This document shows positions 1 through 10,315 of a DNA stretch of 64,000 bases, piece by piece. How positions within the stretch are numbered: position 1 is the first letter of the stretch; the number at the start of each line of letters is the position of its first letter. Both the position numbers and the translations under genes were made by a program. The stretch lies in NCBI GenBank assembly GCA_903822005.1, contig CAIJNL010000023.1:1-64000 (forward strand), written 5' to 3'. This DNA comes from an uncultured Nitrospiraceae bacterium (lineage in GTDB: Bacteria > Nitrospirota > Thermodesulfovibrionia > Thermodesulfovibrionales > Dissulfurispiraceae). The notes under the pieces were generated by a model that worked only from the letters and a program-made list of their open reading frames with translations, searched no databases and was not told the DNA's origin.

Positions 1-90
1 CCGTGGTAGACCACCACGTCGATAGGCTGGAGGTGTAAGCGCAGTAATGTGTTCAGCTTACCAGTACTAATAGACCGTGCGCCTTGACCA
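1..90 (+). rRNA. rrl: 23S rRNA gene, 3' end (partial)
   Basis: The first ~90 bases match the universal 3' end of bacterial 23S rRNA: the GGTAGACCACCACGT-type stretch, then GATAGGCTGG, GTGTAAGCGCAGTAATG, then CCAGTACTAATAGACCGTG and GCCTTGACC. The rest of the gene lies left of the window. The 3' end at about base 89-90 is estimated from the conserved terminal helix. No 5S rRNA gene is visible before rpoD starts at 224, which is unusual for a standard 16S-23S-5S operon. Confidence 0.93.
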
Positions 91-129
91 TTTATTTCCC
101 CTTCTCTCCCCCTTTTGTCAATTTTTTGC

Positions 130-157
130 TTGCAATATTAAAAATTCAGTATATAAT
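130..157 (+). promoter_or_regulatory. Candidate sigma-70 promoter of rpoD
   Basis: TTGCAA (130-135), a 16-base spacer and a perfect TATAAT (152-157) lie 67 bases upstream of the rpoD start codon, in the AT-rich gap between the 23S end and rpoD. The call rests on consensus match and position only. Confidence 0.55.
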
Positions 158-223
158 TGATTAAAGAGAGGTATTTTGATCCTTTCTTTAATTTTTTTTT
201 GGTAGGCAGTCCAGAGGGGGCGT

Positions 224-1645
<1,422 letters not shown>

Positions 1646-1658
1646 ACAAATTAAAGAC

Positions 1659-1694
1659 AAAAAAAGGCCCCCCTGATCAGGAGGGCCTTTTTTT
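1659..1694. terminator. Bidirectional rho-independent terminator between rpoD and the LysM gene
   Basis: A run of A, then GGCCC...GGGCC arms around CTGATCAG, then a run of T. The hairpin is symmetrical, so it can terminate both rpoD (plus) and the convergent LysM gene (minus). Confidence 0.9.
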
Positions 1695-1697
1695 AGG

Positions 1698-2702
1698 TCA
1701 ATTACCGAACGTGTCCCCTGGGTTGACCTCGGATGTCGCTTTTTTTATGACTGCGACAGAGGCCTCATCAAAAACCGAAAATACCTGGAGGGTGCCGATA
1801 AAAGGATGCGGAGACTTGCCCAAGGAGACGGTGAATATATCTCCAATTTCAATCCCCTGCCTTGAACCTTTATTTATATATACCACATCACTTCTTCCGC
1901 CCGGATTACGTTTGTCTCCGACCCCCATCACAACACCTGTCAATTGCGGTTTTCTTTCAATCACCGGCTCAAAAGGCAACGAAACCGGATAATAATTCAG
2001 AATTACATCGCCGACATTAATCTCTTTCAAGTTTTCTGTGATTATGCCTTTGGTGTTGCCGTTTTCCTCACCGGAGATTTGCAGTATTCCCTTGATCCTT
2101 ACCAGATATCCTACAATCTCATTTTCACCTACAGGATTATGAATGGCCTCTGCCTTATCCCCTATATAGAATTTTGTGTCTGGGATAAGTCTGGAAGAAG
2201 CATTAACATATACAACGTCTCCGTTGCCGAATACTGTCCTATCAGGGTCGCGGCTTGCAATTTTTCCCTCAGGCACAAAGCTGCGCGAAAAATAGCCGCT
2301 GTCGAGAAGAACTTCTCTGGAGACTATCGGTTTCCTCGGACCGGCAGGCAGATATCTGGATGAGATTATATTGGCAGGAACCAGTCTTTTATTAGTGTTG
2401 AGTCTGACTCCAGGCGACCTTTCCATCTCGCCTCTTAAAGAGTCTTTTAACAGTTCTCCAGGTATCAGGATTATCTGATCAGGGAATATCAGATGCGGAT
2501 TATGAACCTTGGGATTCGCCTCCCATAATTTTGGCCATAAAAAAGGGTCCTTAAGTTTCCCGGACGAAATGGTCCACAGAGTGTCACCTTTTTGTATGGT
2601 ATATTCAATACTTTTATCCTCAGCCATCAGGGTGGCAGGTATCAATAATAGCAAGATGGCATAGAGGAGAATAAATCTCTTCATACAGAGTATTGTCTTC
2701 AT
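1698..2702 (-). CDS. Exported LysM-domain protein
   Basis: A 334-residue protein, probably periplasmic or envelope-associated. The N-terminus is a signal peptide (hydrophobic FILLYAILLLLIPATLMA). A single LysM domain follows at about residues 33-82 (YTIQKGDTLWTISSGKL ... NPHLIFPDQIILIPG), the module that binds N-acetylglucosamine in peptidoglycan. The remaining ~240 residues are beta-rich with repeated Gly-Asp motifs (YLVRIKGILQI, GVVMGVGDKRNPGG) and have no name that I recognise. This resembles the LysM-plus-unknown-C-terminus proteins common in Nitrospirota and Desulfobacterota. ATG at 2702 has a good upstream GGGGAGGA. A second Met 7 codons in is possible. It converges on rpoD and shares its terminator. 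Confidence 0.8.
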   Translation of the reverse strand: MKTILCMKRFILLYAILLLLIPATLMAEDKSIEYTIQKGDTLWTISSGKLKDPFLWPKLWEANPKVHNPHLIFPDQIILIPGELLKDSLRGEMERSPGVRLNTNKRLVPANIISSRYLPAGPRKPIVSREVLLDSGYFSRSFVPEGKIASRDPDRTVFGNGDVVYVNASSRLIPDTKFYIGDKAEAIHNPVGENEIVGYLVRIKGILQISGEENGNTKGIITENLKEINVGDVILNYYPVSLPFEPVIERKPQLTGVVMGVGDKRNPGGRSDVVYINKGSRQGIEIGDIFTVSLGKSPHPFIGTLQVFSVFDEASVAVIKKATSEVNPGDTFGN

Positions 2703-2734
2703 TGTTCCTCCCCGACAGATAAAATATGCATATT

Positions 2735-4120
2735 CTAATATTTTCCGGTGACTTCAATAACAGATTGTTTCAGTGCCCGCATAAAATAAGCGAGATTATT
2801 ATCGCTTATTGCAAGCGGCGGCATTACTACCAGTATATGACCAAGCGGTCTTATTATAACGCCGCGCTTTCTCATATCGAAAGCAACCTGCCAGCCTATA
2901 CGTTCTTTCCAGTCATAGGCGGTCCGGGTTACAGTATCCTTTACAAGCTCCACGCCTGCCATCATTCCTTTACATCTAACATTGCCTACGCGCGGCAATT
3001 GCGCTATATCTGCCAACGCATTCTGCATTATACCATTTTTTCGTGGCATATTCTGTAATGTCGCGTCCGATTCAAAAATATCCAATGAGGCCACGGCGGC
3101 GGCACAAGCCAGGGGATTTCCAGTATAGGAATGACCATGAAAAAAAGTCTTAAGTTCGCTGAATTCACCAAGAAATGCCGAATAAACCTGCTCTGTTGTC
3201 AAAGTGACCGCGAGCGGCATATATCCGTTAGTAATCCCTTTTGACAGGCACATAATATCGGGCGTGATCTGTTCATGCTCGCAAGCGAACATCCTGCCGG
3301 TCCGGCCGAATCCGGTAGCGACCTCATCAGCAATGAGCAGAACATCATACTTTGTGCATAACTCACGAACCCCGCGCAGATATCCTTCTGGCCAGACGAT
3401 CATGCCGCCGGCTGCCTGGACGAGCGGTTCAAGTATGACAGCGGCTGATTCTTTCGCATGCCGTTCAAGAAGTCGCTCCATGGCACCAAGACAGGCAAGG
3501 CCGCAATCAGGAAAGTTTTGTCCGAACTCGCACCGATAGCAATAAGGAGAAGGCGCCTTGATGGTGTCAAAGAATAGCGGTCCAAATGTTGCGTGAAATA
3601 TGTCCACACTGCCCACACTCATGGCGCCGACCGTATCACCATGATATCCATTTTTTATAGCAATAAATTTCTGCTTTCTGGGCCGGCTCTTATGTATCCA
3701 GAACTGAAAAGCCATTTTCAGGGCGACTTCCACGGCGGTCGATCCATTATCGGAATAAAAAACTTTTGAGAGACGCGGCACAAGTCCCGAAAACCGACTA
3801 TCCGTGAGGCCAATCAGCTTTTCGGCCAGGAGTATCGAAGGCTCATTGCAGAGGCCGAGAAGTGTTGAATGGGCAATTTTGTCGAGCTGCGCCCTGACGG
3901 CATTATCGATTGACTCGCGTCGGTGTCCATGAATATTGACCCAAAGGGAGGACACTCCATCGAGGTACCATTTTCCGTCAGAGTCTTTAATAAAGCAATC
4001 CTTGCCCTCGGTAATGATTAGGGGTCTTTCATCCAACCAGTCCCGCATCTGGGTAAATGGGTGCCATATGAAGTCTTTATCTGCCTTCTCAAGGCACTGT
4101 ATCTGTTCAATATAGTTCAT
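2735..4120 (-). CDS. bioA: Adenosylmethionine-8-amino-7-oxononanoate aminotransferase BioA
   Basis: PLP-dependent class III aminotransferase of biotin synthesis. It converts 7-keto-8-aminopelargonate to 7,8-diaminopelargonate with S-adenosylmethionine as amino donor. Diagnostic features are the N-terminal WHPFTQM motif, YLDGVSSLWVNIHGH, NGYHGDTVGAMSVG, the PLP aspartate segment LLIADEVATGFGRTG, and the Schiff-base lysine in CLSKGITNGYMPLA. Full length at about 461 residues. ATG at 4120 is preferred over 4129 because AAGGA at 4130-4134 sits 9 bases before 4120 and abuts 4129. No other bio genes are in the window. It ends 32 bases upstream of the LysM gene on the same strand. Confidence 0.93.
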   Translation of the reverse strand: MNYIEQIQCLEKADKDFIWHPFTQMRDWLDERPLIITEGKDCFIKDSDGKWYLDGVSSLWVNIHGHRRESIDNAVRAQLDKIAHSTLLGLCNEPSILLAEKLIGLTDSRFSGLVPRLSKVFYSDNGSTAVEVALKMAFQFWIHKSRPRKQKFIAIKNGYHGDTVGAMSVGSVDIFHATFGPLFFDTIKAPSPYCYRCEFGQNFPDCGLACLGAMERLLERHAKESAAVILEPLVQAAGGMIVWPEGYLRGVRELCTKYDVLLIADEVATGFGRTGRMFACEHEQITPDIMCLSKGITNGYMPLAVTLTTEQVYSAFLGEFSELKTFFHGHSYTGNPLACAAAVASLDIFESDATLQNMPRKNGIMQNALADIAQLPRVGNVRCKGMMAGVELVKDTVTRTAYDWKERIGWQVAFDMRKRGVIIRPLGHILVVMPPLAISDNNLAYFMRALKQSVIEVTGKY

Positions 4121-4221
4121 TTGGAGCATTCCTTTTTATTAGAATCCAATATATATATTAACAAATTTGTCAAAGGTTATTTGGCACTGGACAGAAAATT
4201 TAACTGCCAATAACATTTTTG

Positions 4222-4250
4222 TTGACATTGTGACCGTACTCATTTAAAAT
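4222..4250 (+). promoter_or_regulatory. Strong sigma-70 promoter upstream of the OmpA-like lipoprotein
   Basis: TTGACA (4222-4227), a 17-base spacer and TAAAAT (4245-4250) give a near-consensus promoter about 165 bases upstream of the start at 4420. A second perfect TATAAT at 4309-4314 lacks a good -35. The long leader may carry extra regulation, but I see no clear structure in it. Confidence 0.6.
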
Positions 4251-4419
4251 TGGTTTGTCAGGAATACCCGGTTTGTTGCTATAAATAGGGTTTTCAGACG
4301 CTTTGCAGTATAATTATTAATAGATTCGACTCCAGGACTTTGTCCACGGCGTCTTACACAGGCACCCGGCATAGGGCTCGGGTGATTTATAATCCCTACT
4401 AAAGGAAGGGGGAGCATTT

Positions 4420-5082
4420 ATGAAGAGAGCATTATTCTTATTAGTAGTAGCAGTTGTTGCATTTGGTCTGCTTTCAGGCTGTATGAAGTATACCCAGGGT
4501 GAAAAGTATACATATGCTTTTTATCCGGCTGCTCTTGTTGATTCCGAGCAGGATCTTGCAGATGCAAAGGCAAGAGGTGCCGACAAGAAGTGCCCGGCAA
4601 AGTATAAGGCTGTGGCGAAACAGATTGATGATGCATATGCAACATATTATTCCTGCAGGACCCAGGATGCTATTGATATGGCGCTGGCAGCATCTGACAA
4701 GGCCAAGGCTCTTTGCGATGGCAAGATTGCCAAGCCGGTAGAAAAGATTGTCCTTTTGCTGCATTTCGACACAAACAAGTCGGATATCAAGCAGAATGAC
4801 ATTCCGGAGCTTGAGAAGGCCGTTGAATTTATCAACCGCCACAAGGGATCCAAGATAAGGGTTGAGGGCCATACTGACAGTGTCGCGTCTGCTCAATACA
4901 ATCAGGGACTGTCGGAGAGAAGGGCAAAGGCAGTTGCTGACTATTTTGTAAAGAAGGGCGCTGTGAAGAGGGCTGATATTAAATCCGTTGGTTATGGTCT
5001 GAGCAAGCCGGTTGCGAAGAATGATACTGAAGCCGGGCGTGCACAGAACAGGCGCGTTGAAGTTCAGATAATGGGCCAGTAG
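4420..5082 (+). CDS. OmpA/Pal-family outer-membrane lipoprotein
   Basis: A 220-residue lipoprotein. The signal peptide ends in the lipobox LLSGC with the lipidated Cys at residue 21. Residues 22-105 are an alpha-helical spacer with many Ala and Lys. Residues ~107-218 form an OmpA C-terminal peptidoglycan-binding domain: HFDTNKSDIK, VEGHTDSVASAQYNQGLSERRA and RAQNRRVEVQI, with the conserved NxxLSxxRA-type and RR diaminopimelate-contacting segments. This class anchors the outer membrane to the wall. AAAGGAAGGGGGAG precedes the ATG. It is monocistronic, with its own promoter and terminator, and probably abundant. It is not next to tolB, so I do not call it pal itself. Confidence 0.88.
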   Translation: MKRALFLLVVAVVAFGLLSGCMKYTQGEKYTYAFYPAALVDSEQDLADAKARGADKKCPAKYKAVAKQIDDAYATYYSCRTQDAIDMALAASDKAKALCDGKIAKPVEKIVLLLHFDTNKSDIKQNDIPELEKAVEFINRHKGSKIRVEGHTDSVASAQYNQGLSERRAKAVADYFVKKGAVKRADIKSVGYGLSKPVAKNDTEAGRAQNRRVEVQIMGQ

Positions 5083-5130
5083 TATTAAATTCGCAGGGGT
5101 ATCAAAGCCCCGGCAGTTGAATGAGAAAAG

Positions 5131-5167
5131 GGGTGCACAGATTATTTTCTGTGCACCCTGTTTTTTT
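5131..5167 (+). terminator. Rho-independent terminator after the OmpA-like gene
   Basis: GGGTGCACAG, a short AT loop, then CTGTGCACCC followed by a run of T. This is a perfect 10-bp stem. Confidence 0.92.
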
Positions 5168-5203
5168 ATTTAGAGTAAAGGTTTTCGAAGACTCTGATTC
5201 TGA

Positions 5204-6193
5204 TTACGACAAGCCCATAATCTGTCTTACGGTTTGCATGGTTTCTTCAGCCGTAATTGCAGCCTTTTGAGAGCCTTTTATGGCTATATCACGAAGCGTA
5301 TCAGGGCGGCTGATTAATTCCTCGCGCCTCCTCCAGATCGGCTCAAGGTATGAGAAGACATTTTTAATGAGGATTTTTTTGCAGTCAATACAGCCTATGC
5401 CCGCGCTTTTGCATCCTTCAGCAACGCTCGCAAGTTCTGCCGGTGTCGAGAATATCTTGTGCAGCTGGTAAACAGGCGATTTTTCGGGATCTCCGATATC
5501 AGTGCGTCTGATCCTGGCGGGATCGGTCGTCATTTGTCTTATCTTTTTGTCAACAATCTCAGGAGTGTCGGCTAGGTATATGGCGTTATCATAACTTTTC
5601 GACATCTTGCGTCCGTCAAGACCGCTGACCTTCGGAAATTCAGTAAGCAGGCCTTCCGGATCAGGAAAGAAATCGGTTTTATAGATATGATTAAATCTGC
5701 GCGCTATCTCTCTGGATATTTCGAGGTGCGGCATTTGATCAATCCCCACCGGAACATGAGTTGCCTTGTATATAATGATGTCCGCCGTCTGCAATAAGGG
5801 ATAACCAAGAAATCCATAGGTCGAAAGATCGCGTTCCTCCAGATTATCCTGTTTTTCCTTGTATGTGGGAACCCGCTCCAGCCAGCCAAGGGGCGTAATC
5901 ATTGAGAGAAGCAGATGCAGCTCAGCATGCTGAGGCACCATGGACTGGATAAATATTGTCGATTTGTCAGGATCAAGTCCGGCCGCGAGGAAGTTCAGCA
6001 GCAGATCATTAGTACTCTCTTTAATGTTTGAAGGATCAGCATATCCCGTAGTCAGGGCATGCCAGTCTGCAACAAAATAAAAACAGTCATATCTGTCCTG
6101 AAGACTTACCCAGTTATCCAGTGCGCCTACCAGGTTTCCGAGATGAACCATACCGCTCGGCTGCATACCGCTTAAGACTCTTTTTTTATTCAT
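5204..6193 (-). CDS. trpS: Tryptophanyl-tRNA synthetase
   Basis: Class I aminoacyl-tRNA synthetase that charges tRNA-Trp with ATP and tryptophan. The HIGH-like motif appears as SGMVHLGN near the N-terminus, and the KMSKS loop is GLDGRKMSKSYDN. VPVGIDQMPHLEISREIARRFN and TDPARIRRTDIG are also typical of TrpS. The length of 329 residues is standard for bacteria. GGAGGAT lies just before the ATG. It follows the M50 protease gene by 87 bases on the same strand, a pairing common in Gram-negative anaerobes. Confidence 0.97.
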   Translation of the reverse strand: MNKKRVLSGMQPSGMVHLGNLVGALDNWVSLQDRYDCFYFVADWHALTTGYADPSNIKESTNDLLLNFLAAGLDPDKSTIFIQSMVPQHAELHLLLSMITPLGWLERVPTYKEKQDNLEERDLSTYGFLGYPLLQTADIIIYKATHVPVGIDQMPHLEISREIARRFNHIYKTDFFPDPEGLLTEFPKVSGLDGRKMSKSYDNAIYLADTPEIVDKKIRQMTTDPARIRRTDIGDPEKSPVYQLHKIFSTPAELASVAEGCKSAGIGCIDCKKILIKNVFSYLEPIWRRREELISRPDTLRDIAIKGSQKAAITAEETMQTVRQIMGLS

Positions 6194-6280
6194 ATACTAT
6201 CCTCCACAACGGTAATCCCGCAGCCAGATCCTTAGAATAGTGGAACGGAAGGGGGATTATAAGTTTGATTGCCGCTCCAT

Positions 6281-6949
6281 TTAGAGCATATACAATAATC
6301 GCAAAATCATCTTGATGACAGGGAATATAAAGAAATCCGCAATGTGAGTGACCGCAAGAAGTATTACGATCATGAAACCATAAGGCTCGATCCTGCTCAG
6401 CGCCATGGCTTGCCGGTAGGGGAGCATGCCGGTCAATACCCTGCCTCCGTCAAGGGGGGGTATTGGTATCATATTAAACACAGCCAGCACCACATTGATA
6501 ATTATGCATGCCCTTAACATCAGTGCCAGCGGGTTCAAAATAGTTGTTACAGTTGACAATTCAGCAATATCTGCAAGCGGAGCCAAAATATGTTTAAGCA
6601 ACAGCATGCTTATCATGGCAATTATAATGTTCGTAACTGGCCCTGCCGCTGCTGAAATCGCCATATCACGCTTCGGGTTTTTAAAATTGTAGGCATTTAT
6701 CGGCACAGGCTTTGCGTAGCCGAATACGAATGACCCATCGCTCATCACATATAGAACAAGCGGCATTAATATGGTGCCAAGGATATCTATATGAGAAATC
6801 GGATTCAGCGTCAGCCGTCCCATCATTTTTGCAGTAGGGTCTCCCAGCCTGTAAGCCACATAGCCATGGGAAACCTCATGGAGTATAACAGCCAGCATAA
6901 TCGGGACGATTGATATGATAATCTGTTGTATTATGTGACCAAAATCCAT
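6281..6949 (-). CDS. Site-2-protease-type M50 zinc metalloprotease (membrane)
   Basis: A 222-residue membrane protein of peptidase family M50, the compact prokaryotic S2P class often called site-2 protease family protein. The zinc-binding HExxH is visible as LHEVSHGYVAYRLGD near residue 24, and the third ligand region is IPPLDGGRVL near residue 170. Several hydrophobic helices fit intramembrane proteolysis. It lacks PDZ and CBS domains. The substrate is unknown. It lies upstream of trpS on the same strand and is probably cotranscribed. The ribosome-binding site is weak. Confidence 0.85.
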   Translation of the reverse strand: MDFGHIIQQIIISIVPIMLAVILHEVSHGYVAYRLGDPTAKMMGRLTLNPISHIDILGTILMPLVLYVMSDGSFVFGYAKPVPINAYNFKNPKRDMAISAAAGPVTNIIIAMISMLLLKHILAPLADIAELSTVTTILNPLALMLRACIIINVVLAVFNMIPIPPLDGGRVLTGMLPYRQAMALSRIEPYGFMIVILLAVTHIADFFIFPVIKMILRLLYML

Positions 6950-7117
6950 CGGCTTTATCCTATCTTCACAAGGACTTTAAAAGTTCTTTGCAGTCTCGGG
7001 AAATTCCCTGTGTTATTTCTCCCATGTCGGCGATGAAAATTAATTTAAACATAAGCTATATTATTACATTTTTTTGCTTATATAACAAAATATTTTTAAT
7101 ATATTTCCCTATACGTG

Positions 7118-7123
7118 TATAAT
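7118..7123 (+). promoter_or_regulatory. -10 element of the PEPCK promoter
   Basis: A perfect TATAAT 35 bases upstream of the PEPCK start, in a very AT-rich stretch (7040-7130). No clear -35 is present, only TTTAAT or TTAATA near 7095. Confidence 0.35.
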
Positions 7124-7157
7124 AATATAAATCTGCAAGCAAGAAAAGGAGGGGAAT

Positions 7158-9053
7158 ATGGACCCGAAAGTATTGAATTCATTGAAAAATCGACTAAATA
7201 AAGAAAGTTTTGACAGGGTCAAGCGTATAGAGAGTCCTGCCCTACACGGGTTTATTGACGAATATATAGACCTATGTTCCCCTGCCAGTGTATTTGTTAA
7301 CGACGACAGCCCGGAGTCACTTGATTATATCAGGAATGCCGCGCTAAAAAGGGGCGAGGAAACGAAACTCGCAATTCCTGGCCATACATTTCATTTTGAT
7401 GCCTATGGCGATCAGGGCCGGGATAAAGACAATACACGTATTCTGGTGCCGCCGGGCGTTGATCTCGGTCATGCCATAGACACAAAGGACCGCGAAGAGG
7501 GCTGTAAAGAGGTCCGGGGGATACTAAAAGAGAGCATGAAGGGGCGTGAACTGTTTATCTCGTTTTTTTGCCTCGGACCGGCGGGATCTCAATTTACAAT
7601 CCCATGTGTTCAGCTGACTGACTCGAGTTATGTAATCCATAATGAATTTCTGCTGTACCGACCGGGTTATGCTGAATTTGCCCGCCAGGCCGGTAGTGGG
7701 ATACTGGACGTCTTCTTCCGGTTTGTCCATTCGCAGGGTGAGGTAGATGAACGAAATGTAAGCAAAGACCTGGCGAAGCGACGTATCTTTATAGACCTTT
7801 ACCACAACACGGTATTCTGCACAAATACCCAATATGGAGGTAATTCAATAGGTCTCAAGAAGCTGGCCATGCGCCTTGCGATCCTTAAGGCCTCCCGGGA
7901 AGATTGGCTGACCGAGCATATGCTGATCCTGGGCATTAAAGGACCGCGTGGCAGGACAACGTATTTTACCGGGGCATATCCCTCGATGTGCGGCAAAACA
8001 TCTACGGCCATGATAGAGGGTGAAAGCATGGTCGGCGACGATATTGCATACCTGCGAAGGGGAGACAGCGAGGTGCGGGCGGCCAATGCGGAAAGAGGCA
8101 TGTTCGGCATACTGCAGGGAGTCAATGCAAAGGACGATCCGCTTTTATGGGGCATTCTCAATGGGCCGGGCGAGGTCATTATGTCGAATATTCTCGTTTC
8201 AGAAACCGGGGATGTGTATTGGAATGAAAAGGGAGTCATAGCGCCTGAAACCGGGCGGAACCATTCAGGCGAATGGACAAAGGACAAGAAGGACGCGGCA
8301 GGACGCGACATCCCGCCGTCGCATCCTAACGGCCGGTTTACCATCAGTCTGGACAGGCTGCCAAATGTTGACCCGAGGATAGATGACCCGGAAGGCTTCA
8401 AGATAGGCGGCATGGTATATGGGGGAAGGGATTCAGACACATGTGTACCTGTCGAAGAGGCATTTGACTGGGTGCATGGCATTATCATGAAGGGTGCCGG
8501 GCTTGAATCGGAAACGACTGCTGCCACGCTTGGCGCGGAAGGCGTGAGGGAGATCAATCCTATGGCGAATCTCGATTTTCTTTCGGTTCCAATAGGTAAA
8601 TACATCCAGATGAACCTCGATTTTGGTATGGGGCTAAAGAAAGCACCACTGATTTTTTCGGTCAATTACTTTTTGTTGGACAAAAACGGCAAATGGCTGA
8701 ATGCGCGTAATGATAAAAAGGCTTGGTTTCAATGGATGGAACTGAGGGTAAACGACGACGTGAATGCAATCACCACTCCTACCGGCCGGATTCCATTGTA
8801 TGCCGATCTGAAGCTGATTTACAAGGAGTCGCTGCGCAAAGAATATTCTGAGGCTGACTATATCAGACAGTTTACTGTGCGGGTACCCGAAAACCTGGCC
8901 AAGATCGAGAGGTTGATGAAATTTTACAAAGCAGAGGTTAAGGACACCCCGGCAGCGTTGTTTACCGTGCTGGAGGGGCAAAAAAAGCGGCTGATGGATG
9001 CAAAAACGCATTTTGGGGATTACATACCGCCTTATGTTCTTGGGCAGCAATAA
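7158..9053 (+). CDS. pckG: Phosphoenolpyruvate carboxykinase (GTP)
   Basis: GTP-dependent PEPCK, which interconverts oxaloacetate and PEP plus CO2 in gluconeogenesis or anaplerosis. The 631-residue protein carries the GTP-type P-loop YPSMCGKTSTAM (about 274-285) with its reactive Cys, the metal-binding VGDDIAYLRR, and IMSNILVSE. It lacks the ATP-type PEPCK signatures. AAGGAGGGGAAT precedes the ATG. Family homology supports the cofactor class. Three small genes (RAM domain, TOPRIM, yraN) follow closely and may be cotranscribed. Confidence 0.95.
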   Translation: MDPKVLNSLKNRLNKESFDRVKRIESPALHGFIDEYIDLCSPASVFVNDDSPESLDYIRNAALKRGEETKLAIPGHTFHFDAYGDQGRDKDNTRILVPPGVDLGHAIDTKDREEGCKEVRGILKESMKGRELFISFFCLGPAGSQFTIPCVQLTDSSYVIHNEFLLYRPGYAEFARQAGSGILDVFFRFVHSQGEVDERNVSKDLAKRRIFIDLYHNTVFCTNTQYGGNSIGLKKLAMRLAILKASREDWLTEHMLILGIKGPRGRTTYFTGAYPSMCGKTSTAMIEGESMVGDDIAYLRRGDSEVRAANAERGMFGILQGVNAKDDPLLWGILNGPGEVIMSNILVSETGDVYWNEKGVIAPETGRNHSGEWTKDKKDAAGRDIPPSHPNGRFTISLDRLPNVDPRIDDPEGFKIGGMVYGGRDSDTCVPVEEAFDWVHGIIMKGAGLESETTAATLGAEGVREINPMANLDFLSVPIGKYIQMNLDFGMGLKKAPLIFSVNYFLLDKNGKWLNARNDKKAWFQWMELRVNDDVNAITTPTGRIPLYADLKLIYKESLRKEYSEADYIRQFTVRVPENLAKIERLMKFYKAEVKDTPAALFTVLEGQKKRLMDAKTHFGDYIPPYVLGQQ

Positions 9054-9067
9054 TTGGGGGGGGACTT

Positions 9068-9298
9068 ATGGCAAGAGTGTATATTCTGGCAAACGTGCTT
9101 CCGGGCAAGGACAGGGAAATCAGGGAGGCTTTAAGGGCAACAAAGGGCGTCGCCATGGCCGATGTAGTGACAGGCCATTACGACATAGTAGCCGTCCTTG
9201 AGGCAGAGTCGATGTCGATAATATTCGACAACATATTGAAAAAGGTGAGAGGCATTAAGGGTATCAACCGCACCGAAACCTTTGTTGCGGTTGAATAG
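9068..9298 (+). CDS. Stand-alone Lrp/AsnC ligand-binding (RAM) domain protein
   Basis: A 76-residue protein that is only the regulation-of-amino-acid-metabolism domain of Lrp/AsnC regulators. It starts ARVYILANVLPGK, has GVAMADVVTGHYDIVAVLEA, and ends GINRTETFVAVE. There is no helix-turn-helix. Such SraM proteins form dimer-of-dimer beta sandwiches that bind amino acids or small effectors. The start has TTGGGGGGGGAC upstream. It sits 14 bases behind PEPCK, which suggests cotranscription and a possible metabolite-sensing role, but no function is proven. Confidence 0.85.
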   Translation: MARVYILANVLPGKDREIREALRATKGVAMADVVTGHYDIVAVLEAESMSIIFDNILKKVRGIKGINRTETFVAVE

Positions 9299-9304
9299 CG
9301 GCTG

Positions 9305-9829
9305 ATGAAGCAGCGGCCCTCTATCGCGGACAAGCGGAAGGCCTCTGCAAAGCTGCAGGACCAGCGGGCGCTCTGCTACAGGCATGCAGATATCTCCGTG
9401 GGCATGCCTGTTTACAGCCTTGATGCTGACCGGGCCAACAGGCTGAAGGAGGGTTTACAGGCTGCTTACGAGGCAAACAAAAGTGTTCCTGTGATCGTCG
9501 AGGGACGCCGGGATGCTCACGCGCTCCGCAAGCTCGGCTTCAGCGGTGAAATAATCACCCTTCATTCCGGGAAATCCATCTATGAATTTTGTGAAGAACT
9601 GACGCAAAAATATGACCAGGTCATCCTTCTATTGGACTGGGACGAAAAAGGCGATAAGTTATACAGCACCCTTACAGAAAATCTGCGCGGTTATTGGGAA
9701 GAGTTTTCTGTTTTCAGAGAGAACATCAGGGCCCTCTGCCAGAAAGACATTAAAGACATAGAAAGCATTCCAGGTCTTCTTGAACGGCTCTCCGGAACGG
9801 AAATTAGTATTGAAGACCAATGTTTATGA
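9305..9829 (+). CDS. Small TOPRIM-domain protein
   Basis: A 174-residue protein with a TOPRIM fold at about residues 60-130. VPVIVEGRRDAHALRKLGF holds the conserved Glu, and VILLLDWDEKGDKL holds the DxD motif. TOPRIM folds bind Mg2+ and handle phosphodiester chemistry in primases, topoisomerases and RNase M5. This compact form resembles the UPF0292/RNase M5-like families, so I leave the function open. The N-terminal ~33 residues are basic, and a later ATG at 9404 is possible because neither start has a clear ribosome-binding site. It overlaps the start of yraN. Confidence 0.75.
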   Translation: MKQRPSIADKRKASAKLQDQRALCYRHADISVGMPVYSLDADRANRLKEGLQAAYEANKSVPVIVEGRRDAHALRKLGFSGEIITLHSGKSIYEFCEELTQKYDQVILLLDWDEKGDKLYSTLTENLRGYWEEFSVFRENIRALCQKDIKDIESIPGLLERLSGTEISIEDQCL

Positions 9830-10179
9830 AATCACAAAACAGTCTCCTCGGTCCTGAAGGTGAGGATCTCGCGGTCAGTTACCTCAAAGAAAAAGGTTTC
9901 ACTATCATCTGCCGTAACTATAAAACGCCGCTTGGCGAGGCTGACATCGTGGCTGCGGATAAAGGAGTAACCGTATTTCTCGAGGTCAAGACGCGCAGCA
10001 ACGAAAGGTTTGGGGAACCGTTTGAGGCTGTCAATGCGCGAAAGCGTGAGAAACTGAAAAAAATAGCCTTATATTATCAGAAACATAAAGACGTCAAGGC
10101 AGCTATCAGATTCGATGTGGTTAGCATCAAGCTCAAGGACAGCGGGTATTTGATTGAGCATATAGAAGAGGCTTTTTGA
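9826..10179 (+). CDS. yraN: YraN / UPF0102 family nuclease-fold protein
   Basis: A UPF0102 protein with an endonuclease-like restriction fold and unknown physiological role. It contains GPEGEDLAVSYLKEKGF, the PD-(D/E)xK-like core RNYKTPLGEADIVAAD ... VFLEVKTRS, and KREKLKKIALYY. ATG at 9826 overlaps the preceding stop as ATGA, and an in-frame ATG at 9820 is an alternative. About 117 residues, the normal size. It is the last gene of the PEPCK group and the last housekeeping gene before the polysaccharide island. Confidence 0.9.
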   Translation: MKSQNSLLGPEGEDLAVSYLKEKGFTIICRNYKTPLGEADIVAADKGVTVFLEVKTRSNERFGEPFEAVNARKREKLKKIALYYQKHKDVKAAIRFDVVSIKLKDSGYLIEHIEEAF

Positions 10180-10315
10180 AGGTATTAGCCAAGACGGTAT
10201 GATATAATTTATTGAAGCATTGTAGTCTTTAAAGACTTAATATACTTAAATTCCTCCTGGGCAGATTGTAACCGAGAGGGCGGAGCAGCAAAAAAAATAG
10301 CACAGAGAAATAATA

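Noticed and set aside
4474-4896. Antisense ORF over the OmpA-like lipoprotein gene
   Set aside because: It is a shadow of a strongly supported gene with lipobox and OmpA domain.
7799-8665. 288-codon antisense ORF over PEPCK
   Set aside because: It lies wholly opposite a conserved enzyme gene; Pro/Ser-rich shadow translation.
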